Assembly: GCA_015075325.1 (NCBI GenBank)
Contig: JABTUP010000002.1
Location: forward strand, 62,001 to 126,000
DNA: 64,000 nucleotides
Origin: Flavobacteriales bacterium
GTDB taxonomy: Bacteria; Bacteroidota; Bacteroidia; Flavobacteriales_E; Vicingaceae
Direction of reading: 5' to 3'
This document shows, one piece after another, positions 7,365-16,773 of this stretch. The number at the start of each line of letters is the position of its first letter. Position 1 is the first letter of the stretch. The translations under genes and the position numbers were made by a program. A model generated the notes under the pieces. It was not told where the DNA came from. It was given only the letters and a program-made list of their open reading frames with translations, and ran no database searches.

Positions 7365-10229
7365 ATGGCCACACAAAATTTTTCGGCTCGACACATTGGT
7401 CCAAGAGAGTCTGATGTTAAAGAAATGTTATCGGCAATTGGTGTAAATTCAATTGACGAACTAATTAATCAAACCATTCCTTCTAAAATTAGATTGAAAA
7501 AAGAATTAAACCTTGACAAACCACTTACTGAGTTTGAATATTTAAACCACATAAAAGATTTATCGAGTAAAAACAAGTTGTTTAAATCTTATATCGGATT
7601 AGGTTATTACAACACCATTTTGCCGTCCGTAATCAAACGAAATATTTTTGAAAATCCAGGATGGTATACTGCTTACACTCCATATCAAGCCGAAATTTCT
7701 CAAGGTCGTTTAGAGGCTTTGTTGAACTTCCAAACAATGGTATTGGATTTTACAGGAATGGAAATTGCCAACGCATCTTTATTAGATGAAGGCACTGCTG
7801 CCGGAGAAGCTATGATTATGGCTTATGCCAACAGAAGTAAAGAAGCAAAAGCTGCTGGTGCAAATCAATTTTTTGTTTCAGACAAATGTTTACCTCAAAC
7901 CATTTCGGTTTTAAAAACTCGTTCCACACCACTTAACATCGAATTAATTATTGGAGATTTCAACACTTTCGAATTTACCGATAAAGTATATGGTGCATTG
8001 TTACAATATCCTGATGTAACTGGTCAAATAAACGATTATGCAGCTTTTACTACTAAAGCTCATAACAATGGTAGTTTGGTTGTAGTTGCTGCCGATTTAT
8101 TGAGTTTAGCTTTATTAACTCCTCCTGGCGAATGGGGTGCTGATGTAGTAGTGGGTTCTACCCAACGATTTGGTGTTCCAATGGGATTTGGAGGTCCTCA
8201 CGCTGCTTATTTTGCTACAAAAGATGAATACAAAAGAACCATGCCAGGTAGAATTATAGGTATATCGATTGACGAAAAAGGAAACCGTGCATTGCGAATG
8301 GCACTACAAACTCGTGAGCAACATATTAAACGCGACAAAGCAACATCAAACATTTGTACAGCTCAAGTTCTTTTAGCTGTAATTGCTGGTATGTACGCAG
8401 TATATCATGGTGCAGAAGGCGTTAAAAATATTGCATCAACAATAAACGACTTAACTGGCAAATTAGCTTCAAAACTAGATGCTCTTGGTTTAAAACGCGT
8501 AAACAATACTTTTTTTGACACTTTAACTGTAGAAGTTTCTGCTGAACAAAAACAAAAAATTAATGAACTTGCATTAGCAAAAAACATCAACCTTTTCTAT
8601 TTCAACAACAACATTTCTATTAGTTTAGGCGAAACAGAAAACGAGCACGATGTTGAAGTTATTGCTTCCATTTTTGCTACTGCTTTAGGGAAAACTGCTT
8701 CTGCAGGAAATGTCATAAACGGAATTCCGGCAAACTTAAAACGAACTTCTGCATATTTAACTCATGAGGTATTTAATAAATACCATTCAGAGTCGGAAAT
8801 GATGCGTTACATTAAACGACTAGAAAATAAAGATTTATCGCTAACTCACTCGATGATTTCATTAGGTTCGTGTACCATGAAATTAAATGCTGCAACAGAA
8901 CTTATTCCATTAGGATGGGCTGAGTGGGCAAATATTCATCCATTTGTTCCAACCGAACAAGCACAAGGCTATAGAGAGATGCTTGCTGGTTTAGAAAAAG
9001 ATTTAGCAGAAATTACAGGATTCGATGCTGTTTCATTACAACCAAACTCGGGAGCACAAGGCGAATACGCTGGATTAATGGTTATTCGTGCTTACCACGA
9101 AAGCAGAGGTGATTCTCATCGAAATATCGCATTAATTCCATCTTCTGCACACGGAACAAACCCTGCAAGTGCTGTAATGGCTGGTATGGAAGTAGTAGTT
9201 ACCAAATGTGATGAAAAAGGAAATATTGACGTTGCTGATTTAAAAGCAAAAGCCGAACAATACAAAGACTCGCTTTCTTGTTTAATGGTTACATATCCAT
9301 CAACACACGGTGTTTTTGAAGAAAGCATCATGGAAATTACAGATATCATTCACCAAAATGGTGGCCAAGTATATATGGATGGTGCAAACATGAATGCTCA
9401 AGTTGGATTGACCAACCCTGCTAACATTGGGGCAGATGTTTGTCATTTAAACCTACACAAAACTTTTGCTATACCTCACGGTGGTGGCGGACCAGGAGTT
9501 GGACCAATTGGTGTTGCAAAACATTTAACTCCATTCTTACCATCAAACCCTGTAATTTGTACTGGTGGAGATAAAGCAATAACAGCTATTTCGGCAGCTC
9601 CTTGGGGAAGTGCTTATGTATGCCTAATTTCTTATGCTTATATTAAAATGCTAGGAACAGAAGGTTTAAAAAAATCAACTCAGTTTGCAATTTTAAATGC
9701 AAACTACATGAAATCGAAGTTAGAAAAACATTATGGCATTTTATATACCAACGAAAATGGTAGAGTGGCTCACGAAATGATTTTAGAATGTAGAGATTTT
9801 AAACAAGCATCGGGTGTTGATGTAACAGATATTGCAAAACGATTAATGGATTATGGTTTCCATGCTCCAACGGTATCATTTCCTGTTGCAGGAACTTTAA
9901 TGGTTGAACCAACCGAAAGCGAAAGCAAAGAAGAATTAGACCGTTTTGTTGAAGTAATGATTGCCATTAGAAATGAAGTTAATGAAATAATTTCGGGTGT
10001 TGCCGATAAGGAAGATAATGTATTACATCATGCTCCACACACAGCAAAAGAAATAACAGCCGATGAATGGAACCACAAATATTCGAGACAAAAAGCTGCT
10101 TATCCGTTAGAATGGCTTCAAGGAAGCAAGTATTGGCCAACTGTTGCTCGTGTCGACAACGCTTATGGCGATAGAAATTTAGTTTGTAGCTGCAATCCTA
10201 TTGAGGATTATATGCAAGCTGAAGCATAA
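7365..10229 (+). CDS. gcvP: Glycine dehydrogenase (decarboxylating), P protein
   Basis: This 954-residue enzyme is the full-length, single-chain P protein of the glycine cleavage system. It decarboxylates glycine with pyridoxal phosphate and moves the aminomethyl group to the lipoyl arm of H protein. The N-terminal signature ([17 protein letters not shown]) and the glycine-rich [14 protein letters not shown] at the join of the two halves are clear. The PLP lysine is K699 in [17 protein letters not shown], followed by a glycine-rich loop. The C-terminus carries DRNLVCSC, also typical. It stands alone between a promoter-like gap and a strong terminator; gcvH and gcvT are not in the window. Confidence 0.98.
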   Translation: MATQNFSARHIGPRESDVKEMLSAIGVNSIDELINQTIPSKIRLKKELNLDKPLTEFEYLNHIKDLSSKNKLFKSYIGLGYYNTILPSVIKRNIFENPGWYTAYTPYQAEISQGRLEALLNFQTMVLDFTGMEIANASLLDEGTAAGEAMIMAYANRSKEAKAAGANQFFVSDKCLPQTISVLKTRSTPLNIELIIGDFNTFEFTDKVYGALLQYPDVTGQINDYAAFTTKAHNNGSLVVVAADLLSLALLTPPGEWGADVVVGSTQRFGVPMGFGGPHAAYFATKDEYKRTMPGRIIGISIDEKGNRALRMALQTREQHIKRDKATSNICTAQVLLAVIAGMYAVYHGAEGVKNIASTINDLTGKLASKLDALGLKRVNNTFFDTLTVEVSAEQKQKINELALAKNINLFYFNNNISISLGETENEHDVEVIASIFATALGKTASAGNVINGIPANLKRTSAYLTHEVFNKYHSESEMMRYIKRLENKDLSLTHSMISLGSCTMKLNAATELIPLGWAEWANIHPFVPTEQAQGYREMLAGLEKDLAEITGFDAVSLQPNSGAQGEYAGLMVIRAYHESRGDSHRNIALIPSSAHGTNPASAVMAGMEVVVTKCDEKGNIDVADLKAKAEQYKDSLSCLMVTYPSTHGVFEESIMEITDIIHQNGGQVYMDGANMNAQVGLTNPANIGADVCHLNLHKTFAIPHGGGGPGVGPIGVAKHLTPFLPSNPVICTGGDKAITAISAAPWGSAYVCLISYAYIKMLGTEGLKKSTQFAILNANYMKSKLEKHYGILYTNENGRVAHEMILECRDFKQASGVDVTDIAKRLMDYGFHAPTVSFPVAGTLMVEPTESESKEELDRFVEVMIAIRNEVNEIISGVADKEDNVLHHAPHTAKEITADEWNHKYSRQKAAYPLEWLQGSKYWPTVARVDNAYGDRNLVCSCNPIEDYMQAEA

Positions 10230-10249
10230 AAAAAAATTGCACAAAAAAA

Positions 10250-10277
10250 GCCCGAAGAAAATTCTTCGGGCTTTTTT
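10250..10277. terminator. Bidirectional terminator between gcvP and cold-shock gene
   Basis: Arms GCCCGAAGAA (10250-10259) and TTCTTCGGGC (10262-10271) form a GC-rich stem flanked by an A-run on one side and a T-run on the other. It lies between two convergent genes and can serve both. Confidence 0.9.
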
Positions 10278-10294
10278 GTACGTCAAAATATAGA

Positions 10295-10486
10295 TTATGC
10301 TTTTTTTACATCTACTGCATTTAGACCTTTTCTTCCTTCTTTAACATCGTAAGTTACTTCGTCGTTATCGCTAACTTGATCGATTAAACCACTAACGTGA
10401 ACAAAATACTCTTCTCCAGTTTCGTTATCTTTGATAAATCCGAAACCTTTAGTTGTGTTAAAAAATTTTACTGTACCAGTTTTCAT
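10295..10486 (-). CDS. Cold-shock domain protein (CspA family)
   Basis: A 63-residue single cold-shock domain, the normal size for the family. RNP1 is KGFGFIKD (residues 13-20) and RNP2 is YFVHVS (27-32), the two single-stranded nucleic-acid-binding motifs. Such proteins act as RNA chaperones and transcription anti-terminators; whether this copy is cold-induced cannot be told. The gene is monocistronic, facing gcvP across the shared terminator, with an AT-rich leader of about 88 bp to the bacilliredoxin gene upstream. Confidence 0.96.
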   Translation of the reverse strand: MKTGTVKFFNTTKGFGFIKDNETGEEYFVHVSGLIDQVSDNDEVTYDVKEGRKGLNAVDVKKA

Positions 10487-10574
10487 AATTATGTTTAAAA
10501 AATTTTAACGAAAATACAGAAAAAAAGTATTCAAACACAAATCGTTAAAAAATATGTGCATTTTATTCTAAAAA

Positions 10575-10985
10575 CTAGCAATATTCATTAAAAGCAGCTG
10601 CTAAATTTTCAGCAATCATTTCTGCAGGTCTTCCTTCAATGTGATGTCTTTCAATAAAATGAACTAATTTTCCATTTTTAAACAAAGCCATACTTGGTGA
10701 AGATGGAGGATAAGGCAGTGTGTATTTTCTTGCTTGAGCAACAGCCTCAGGGTCAACACCAGCAAAAACAGTAACTATTTTATTAGGTTTTTTATCATTT
10801 GTTATCGCAATTCTTGCTGCTGGACGAGCATTTGCTGCAGCACATCCACAAACCGAATTTATTACAACAAATGTTGTTCCTTCACTATTTATTGCATCAT
10901 CAACTTGTTTTGGTGTTGTTAGTTCTTCAAAACCCGCAGAAGTCAATTCTGACTTCATTGGGGCTACTAATTCTGGCGGATACAT
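10575..10985 (-). CDS. BrxA/BrxB-family bacilliredoxin
   Basis: A 136-residue thioredoxin-fold protein of the YphP/YqiW (BrxA/BrxB) family. It opens MYPPELVAPMKSEL, carries the active-site CGC motif in INSVCGCAAANARPA at about residues 46-48, and the conserved cis-proline region PYPPSSPSMALFK. In Bacillus these proteins remove bacillithiol from oxidised protein thiols; many Bacteroidota also make bacillithiol, so the same de-bacillithiolation role is likely. Length and motifs fit the family throughout. It is on the same strand as the cold-shock gene but separated by 88 bp. Confidence 0.95.
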   Translation of the reverse strand: MYPPELVAPMKSELTSAGFEELTTPKQVDDAINSEGTTFVVINSVCGCAAANARPAARIAITNDKKPNKIVTVFAGVDPEAVAQARKYTLPYPPSSPSMALFKNGKLVHFIERHHIEGRPAEMIAENLAAAFNEYC

Positions 10986-11158
10986 ATTTTATCTTTTTAG
11001 GTTTATAAAATTTTTATTATTTAGACTGATTCAAAATTAGGAATTAAATAAGCTATACCATGGTATTTAATGAAATATTTTTATTAATTAAAGCAACCTT
11101 TTTAATACATTTACGACTAACAAACATAAGTGTTTAAAATTTCTATGTAATCAATTTT

Positions 11159-14100
11159 ATGAATAAGTTTCTATTAATAAATATTCTAATACTTGTATTT
11201 AATTTTCAGATTTACAGTCAAGGTACTACTTGCTCACAATCTGATCCTTTTTGTACAGGAACAACATATACTTTCCCTAACAACACAGGACAACCAAACG
11301 CATCATCTACGGATCCTGGCAATAATTACGATTGCTTAACAACGCAACCTAATCCAGCTTGGTATTACATGGAGGTTGCAACAGCGGGTAACATTGACAT
11401 TGGAATTAGCCAAGTAAATGCCTCTGGAACTGGTATTGATGTTGATTTTATTTTATATGGCCCTTATGATAATTTAACTCAAGCTATGAGTTATTGTGGC
11501 AATCATGGTAATGCAACAACTGCTTCAGATCCTAATCAGGTTATAGATTGCAGTTATGATCCAGCTCCTACAGAAACTGCTAATATACCAAATGCTCAAG
11601 TTGGAGATGTATATGTATTGTTACTAACCAATTATGCAAATCAATCAGGAACAATATCCTTCTCTCAAACTGGTGGTACAGGTGCTACTGATTGTAACAT
11701 ATTAAATCCATGTGTTATTTCAGCATTAACAGCAACACCAGGAACTTGTCAAGTGGCAACTAATACTTATTCTGTATCAGGCTCAATAACATTTACCGAT
11801 GCTCCAACAACAGGCACTTTAACAGTAACCAATTCTTGTGGAGGCTCACAAACATTTAATGCACCATTTACAAGCCCTCAAGCTTATAGTTTAACTGGGT
11901 TGACCTCAAATGGTGCAGCTTGTACAGTAACAGCGGTATTTTCTGCCGATGCAGGATGTACTCAAACATCTAATTATACCGCACCAGCTGCTTGTACGCC
12001 AAGTTGTTCCATAACTGGATTAACAGTACTAACAACAGGCTGTGATGCTAATGGAGAATATACCACTAGTGGAGAAGTAACCTTTACCAATCCACCAGCA
12101 ACAGGCAATTTGGTAATAGAAGATTGTAATGGAATACAACAAACCATATCAGTAGTTGGACTTGTTAGTCCATTTAATTATAGCCTAACAGGACAAACAG
12201 CCGATGGGGCTGCTTGCGACATAACTGCATATTTTAGTGCTGATGCAGCATGCACACAAACACTTGCTTACCCTGCACCAAGTTGTAATTGCAGTATCGA
12301 TAATCTTACAGCACAACAAGGTTTTTGTAATGGTGTTACCAATACTTTTGAGTTAGAAGGAATCGTTGAATTTAGTTTTCCACCTGCAACAGGCACATTA
12401 ACCATAACTGTAGATAATGGAACAGGAACTTATGACACCACAATCAACGCTCCTTTTACAAGCCCACAGACATGGAGTATAAGTGGAATTCCTGCTGATG
12501 GAGCAAATTATTCTGTAACAGCAACATTTTCTTCAGATGCTGCTTGTACAGTAACAGCAAACGGAACAGCACCACCCGATTGTTCTTGTGCAGCACAAAT
12601 AGGAACCTTTAATGCAGATATTATTGGAAACGGAATAAACGATTATCAGCTTTGTTTTGGAGATGTACTTGATATTACCTCTAATAACGATTATTATTAT
12701 CCTGACGAAGCAACTGCACCACCAATTCCAGCTCCGTATGGATATAATCCAGGGTTAGCATATTTAATTTACAGCTGCCCACCTACAATAGGAACATTTC
12801 CTAGTTCAGATACCAATCAGGTTATTACAAACGACCCTTGTTTATTAGGTGTAGCCACTTTTGGTGATGATTTAAGTTTGTTAAATGATTTAGGTAGTGT
12901 AGGAGCCCCTTTTAATAATAGCACAGTATATTATGTTCCTATTACTTTTTATGATACATTAAATGGGATATATTCTTATACCAACACCAACATTACCTGT
13001 TTTAGTATGGGCTCCCCCATAGCCGTACAATACCTACCCGAAGTAACCAGCAGTTTACCAACAGAGAACTGTGCCGCAGGCACCTTTACCGTAACCATAA
13101 ACGGAGGCTTACCAGAATTAGACGGCAGTAGCTTTACAGCAAGCAACCTATTACCAGCCACTGCAAGTTTTGTAAACACCACAGCAGCAAACGGAGGCAC
13201 CATACAAATAACAGGCTTACAACATGGCGACAACTATAGTTTTGATGTAGCCGATGCCAATGGTTGCCCGATAACCATAACAGGAGGTCCGTTTACAGGA
13301 GCACCAGTAGTAAGTGCCGGGCAAGCCGATACCAGTTGTACCCTAACCTACACCCTAAACGCAAGTTTAAGCCACGGCACAGGAGCATGGACAGGACCAG
13401 CAAACATTAGCTTTTCAGATGCAACAAGCCCAACAGCAACAGCAACTAGTACCACAACAGGCACCTACACCCTAACTTGGACAGGAACAAGTATGCCAGG
13501 CTGTACCGATGTAGAAACAGTAAACATTACCTTTACTCAAATGAGTACTCCTGTTACACCAGTAAATGTAAGTTGTAATGGAGGTAGTGATGGTCAAATA
13601 ACCGTAGCACCACAAGGAGGGATACCACCTTATAGTTACGCATGGAGCACATCTACAAATACAACACCATTAGAAACCAACCTAAGTGCAGGTACAGTAA
13701 CCGTAACCGTAACAGATGCCGCAGGATGCTCAGCAGACTCTACTATTACCATAACCGAACCAGCAGCATTCGGATTAAGTATAACCAATACAACCAATGT
13801 AACCTGTAAATCGGGTAACGATGGAGCCGCAACAGCGAGCGTATCAGACATTACAGATACCTACACCTATAGCTGGAACACAACGCCAGTTCAAGCCACT
13901 GCTAGTGCTACAGCATTAACAGCAGGAACTTATACTGTAATAGCAACACAAGTATCAAGCGGTTGCACCGATACAACAACAGTAACCATTACCGAACCCG
14001 ACTCTGTATCTATTGCAACCATTAGCTCAAATGATACCATTTGTTCAGGACAAAGCACCACGTTAACAGCAACAGCAACAGGAGGTTCTGGTTCGGGATA

Positions 14101-15316
14101 TGTTTACACATGGAACAATGGCTTGGGAGCAGGACAAAACCAAACAGTAACACCACCAGCAAACACATCAACAACCTACACAGTAACCGCTGTAGATGCA
14201 AATGGCTGTCCTTCAAATAGCAAAAGTGTTACCGTTACCGTTCACCCTAATTTAACTGTTGTTGCTAGTGCAGATAATACCATTTGCCCTGGAACAAGTG
14301 CAACAATAAGTGCAACTCCTGCAGGAGGCAATGGAGGACCTTATTCTTATACATGGACACCAAACACCAACATCAGTAGTACAACAGCACAAAGCCCAAC
14401 GGTAACTCCAGCGGTAAGCACAACATATACAGTTACTTTAAGCGATGGTTGTTCACCAGCAGTAACCGACCAAGTAACCATAAGCTTGTACAATTTGCCT
14501 CAACCAAATTTTAGATCTGACACCCTAAGTTTGTGTATTGAACCTAGAGAAGCCATTACATTCTACAACACCACAAACTCTGCAAATGGAATGCTAGACA
14601 CTAATAGCGTAATGTGGGATTTTGGCGATGGAACTTCACCTGTTAGTCAGCCCTGGGATACCATTTCACACACATACAATCAACCAGGAACATATAATGT
14701 TAGTTTGTTTGTTAAAAGTGAAGTTATTCAAGGAAATTGCTCAAACGATACTACAAAGGTAGCTATGATAACAGTTTATGATTTGCCAATAGCCGATTTT
14801 ACATCAAACCCAAATCCAACCAGCATGTTTGAGCCAGAGGTTCAATTTACTGATCAAAGCCAAGGATTTATTAACCAACATTTTTGGGATTTTGCAGGCT
14901 TAGATTCCAGCTCATATCCAAACCCCATTTACAGCTTCCCCGATTCAACAAATGGTGATTATCCTGTAAAATTAACAGTTACTGATATTCATGAATGTGT
15001 TGATACCATTACCAAAATGGTTAAAATTAAAGGCGAATTTGGCATTTACATTCCCAACGCATTTACCCCAGATTTTGACTTTAAAAACGACCAGTTTGGA
15101 CCTCAAGGTTTTGGAATTTCTGCCGAAGATTATCGCTTCATGATTTTTGACCGTTGGGGCGAAAAATTGTTCGATACAGATATTTTATTTAAGCCTTGGA
15201 ATGGTTTTTATAAAGGAAACAGAGTTCAAGAAGGGGTGTATGTTTGGAAACTCTTTTTCAAAGACATTAACGGCAAAAAACACGAACGTGTTGGGCATGT
15301 AACTATTATTCAGTAA
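11159..15316 (+). CDS. Large T9SS type B surface protein with SprB-like and PKD repeats
   Basis: A 1385-residue cell-surface protein. A signal peptide (to about residue 21, IYSQ) leads into a Cys-rich domain of about 160 residues. Three tandem units of about 95 residues follow (about 185-477), each opening with a Cys motif and ending in SADAACT. Next come Ig/SprB-type repeats: at about 800-945 two clear SprB units with VSCNGGSDGQITVAPQGG and VTVTDAAGC. A PKD domain with VMWDFGDGTSP and a second with HFWDFAG precede the C-terminal gliding-motility-associated (type B) sorting domain, which reads IPNAFTPDFDFKNDQF and FDRWGEKLF. The protein should be exported by T9SS and kept at the surface. Function beyond adhesion or matrix is unknown. 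Codon choice between about 13,010 and 14,000 is richer in C than in the flanks. Confidence 0.92.
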   Translation: MNKFLLINILILVFNFQIYSQGTTCSQSDPFCTGTTYTFPNNTGQPNASSTDPGNNYDCLTTQPNPAWYYMEVATAGNIDIGISQVNASGTGIDVDFILYGPYDNLTQAMSYCGNHGNATTASDPNQVIDCSYDPAPTETANIPNAQVGDVYVLLLTNYANQSGTISFSQTGGTGATDCNILNPCVISALTATPGTCQVATNTYSVSGSITFTDAPTTGTLTVTNSCGGSQTFNAPFTSPQAYSLTGLTSNGAACTVTAVFSADAGCTQTSNYTAPAACTPSCSITGLTVLTTGCDANGEYTTSGEVTFTNPPATGNLVIEDCNGIQQTISVVGLVSPFNYSLTGQTADGAACDITAYFSADAACTQTLAYPAPSCNCSIDNLTAQQGFCNGVTNTFELEGIVEFSFPPATGTLTITVDNGTGTYDTTINAPFTSPQTWSISGIPADGANYSVTATFSSDAACTVTANGTAPPDCSCAAQIGTFNADIIGNGINDYQLCFGDVLDITSNNDYYYPDEATAPPIPAPYGYNPGLAYLIYSCPPTIGTFPSSDTNQVITNDPCLLGVATFGDDLSLLNDLGSVGAPFNNSTVYYVPITFYDTLNGIYSYTNTNITCFSMGSPIAVQYLPEVTSSLPTENCAAGTFTVTINGGLPELDGSSFTASNLLPATASFVNTTAANGGTIQITGLQHGDNYSFDVADANGCPITITGGPFTGAPVVSAGQADTSCTLTYTLNASLSHGTGAWTGPANISFSDATSPTATATSTTTGTYTLTWTGTSMPGCTDVETVNITFTQMSTPVTPVNVSCNGGSDGQITVAPQGGIPPYSYAWSTSTNTTPLETNLSAGTVTVTVTDAAGCSADSTITITEPAAFGLSITNTTNVTCKSGNDGAATASVSDITDTYTYSWNTTPVQATASATALTAGTYTVIATQVSSGCTDTTTVTITEPDSVSIATISSNDTICSGQSTTLTATATGGSGSGYVYTWNNGLGAGQNQTVTPPANTSTTYTVTAVDANGCPSNSKSVTVTVHPNLTVVASADNTICPGTSATISATPAGGNGGPYSYTWTPNTNISSTTAQSPTVTPAVSTTYTVTLSDGCSPAVTDQVTISLYNLPQPNFRSDTLSLCIEPREAITFYNTTNSANGMLDTNSVMWDFGDGTSPVSQPWDTISHTYNQPGTYNVSLFVKSEVIQGNCSNDTTKVAMITVYDLPIADFTSNPNPTSMFEPEVQFTDQSQGFINQHFWDFAGLDSSSYPNPIYSFPDSTNGDYPVKLTVTDIHECVDTITKMVKIKGEFGIYIPNAFTPDFDFKNDQFGPQGFGISAEDYRFMIFDRWGEKLFDTDILFKPWNGFYKGNRVQEGVYVWKLFFKDINGKKHERVGHVTIIQ

Positions 15317-15341
15317 TTAATAATTAATCAATATCTTAGTT

Positions 15342-15367
15342 AAGGAGGTAAAAATTTTACCTCCTTT
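15342..15367. terminator. Bidirectional terminator between surface-protein gene and aroQ
   Basis: AAGGAGGTAAAA and TTTTACCTCCTT form a stem of 10-12 bp with a very short loop, followed by a T-run. It serves the convergent gene pair. Confidence 0.88.
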
Positions 15368-15371
15368 TTTA

Positions 15372-15794
15372 TTATATCATACCAATAAAAGATTGAATAG
15401 CTAAAGCATACGATTTAAGTCCAAAACCAGCAATAACACCCAAGCAGTTTTTAGCCATTAATGATTGGTGTCTGTATTCTTCTCGAGCATAAACATTAGA
15501 AATGTGAACTTCTACAACTGGTGTTGATATTCCTGCAATAGCATCAGCAATTCCTATTGAGGTGTGGGTGTAAGCTCCAGCATTCATTATTATACCATCA
15601 GCAGTAAAACCAACTTCGTGAAGTTTATTAATCAATTCTCCTTCCACATTACTTTGATAATATTCAAAAGCCACATGAGGAAATTGTGTTTTTAACGATT
15701 CAAAATATTCTTCAAAAGAGATTTTACCATAAACTGCTGTTTCTCTCTTTCCCAATAAATTTAAATTAGGGCCGTTGATAATTATTATTTTCAT
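15372..15794 (-). CDS. aroQ: Type II 3-dehydroquinate dehydratase
   Basis: A 140-residue enzyme of the shikimate pathway that dehydrates 3-dehydroquinate to 3-dehydroshikimate. It has the type II signature GPNLNLLGKRE (residues 8-18) with the catalytic tyrosine shortly after (AVYG), the NAGAYTHTS substrate loop (about 71-79), the VEVHISNVYAREEYRH stretch with catalytic His, and the C-terminal VIAGFG. Length is usual for the family, which works as a dodecamer in the cytoplasm. It is divergent from xerD with only about 39 bp between the start codons. Confidence 0.97.
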   Translation of the reverse strand: MKIIIINGPNLNLLGKRETAVYGKISFEEYFESLKTQFPHVAFEYYQSNVEGELINKLHEVGFTADGIIMNAGAYTHTSIGIADAIAGISTPVVEVHISNVYAREEYRHQSLMAKNCLGVIAGFGLKSYALAIQSFIGMI

Positions 15795-15819
15795 AAATCA
15801 AAACTGATTGACAAAGATA

Positions 15820-15827
15820 TATATTTG
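15820..15827 (+). promoter_or_regulatory. Candidate -7 element TATATTTG of xerD
   Basis: TATATTTG is a perfect TAnnTTTG match lying just seven bases before the preferred xerD ATG at 15834. If it is used, the mRNA would be leaderless or nearly so. No good -33 box is seen, so this stays a candidate. Confidence 0.4.
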
Positions 15828-15833
15828 CTTAAC

Positions 15834-16739
15834 ATGAATTGGAATTCTATACTAAAAGGCTTTAAAGCGTATCTTCAATTGGAGCGTTCGTTATCCGAGA
15901 ACTCGGTAGATGCTTATTTAAGAGACATTATTAAATTAAAGCAATTTTGTGAGTTACAAGGAATATCGGTTCAACCAGAAAAATTAACACAACAACAATT
16001 AGAACAATTTATATCTTTTGTTAGCGAATATGGGCTTAGTGCAAGGACTCAAGCACGAATTCTTTCAGGAATTAAAGCGTTTTACAAGTACCTTTCTATT
16101 GAAGATATTATTGACGAAAACCCTACGGAACTATTAGAAGCTCCAAAAATTGGACGAAAATTACCCGATGTACTAAGTATAGAAGAAATAAATGAATTGA
16201 TTAGTGCAATTGATTTGAGCAAACCAGAAGGAGAACGAAACAAAGCCATTCTTGAAACCATGTATAGTTGTGGCTTGAGAGTTTCTGAATTAATTAATTT
16301 AAAATTATCAAACTTGGTTTTTAACGAAGGTTTTATTCATGTTGTTGGTAAAGGAAGTAAAGAGCGTATTGTTCCAATTGGAAGTATTGCAATTAAACAC
16401 ATCAATATTTATATTCAATCGGTTCGAAACCATCAACAAAACATTACAAAAAGCAGTGAAGATATTCTGTTTTTAAACCGTAGAGGAGCCAAACTTACCC
16501 GAGTAATGATATTTACTATTATTAAACAATTGTGTAAAAAAGCTGGAATAAACAAATCCATTAGCCCACATACGTTGAGACATTCGTTTGCTACACATTT
16601 GGTTGAAGGAGGTGCCGATTTACGAGCAGTTCAGGAAATGCTGGGACATGAGTCAATTACCACTACCGAAATTTACACTCATCTTGATAGAGATTATTTA
16701 CGACAAGCAATTTTAGATTTTCATCCAAGAGCAAAATAA
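15834..16739 (+). CDS. xerD: Tyrosine recombinase XerD
   Basis: A 301-residue site-specific recombinase that, with XerC, resolves chromosome dimers at dif. The N-terminal SAM-like core-binding domain (about 5-85) is followed by the catalytic domain with the conserved residues: Arg in MYSCGLRVSEL, Lys in GKGSKERIVP, HxxR in SPHTLRHSFATHLVEGGA, His in LGHESI and the nucleophile Tyr in TTEIYTHL. The strong match over its full length supports the housekeeping Xer protein and not a phage integrase. I chose ATG 15834; a TTG nine bases upstream overlaps the candidate promoter element. Confidence 0.94.
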   Translation: MNWNSILKGFKAYLQLERSLSENSVDAYLRDIIKLKQFCELQGISVQPEKLTQQQLEQFISFVSEYGLSARTQARILSGIKAFYKYLSIEDIIDENPTELLEAPKIGRKLPDVLSIEEINELISAIDLSKPEGERNKAILETMYSCGLRVSELINLKLSNLVFNEGFIHVVGKGSKERIVPIGSIAIKHINIYIQSVRNHQQNITKSSEDILFLNRRGAKLTRVMIFTIIKQLCKKAGINKSISPHTLRHSFATHLVEGGADLRAVQEMLGHESITTTEIYTHLDRDYLRQAILDFHPRAK

Positions 16740-16773
16740 AAAAAAGTAATTTTAAGCACCTTTTATATTTTTT

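Noticed and set aside
15834-16739. Phage or transposon integrase
   Set aside because: The protein fits housekeeping XerD over its whole length and no phage genes or att-like repeats are next to it.
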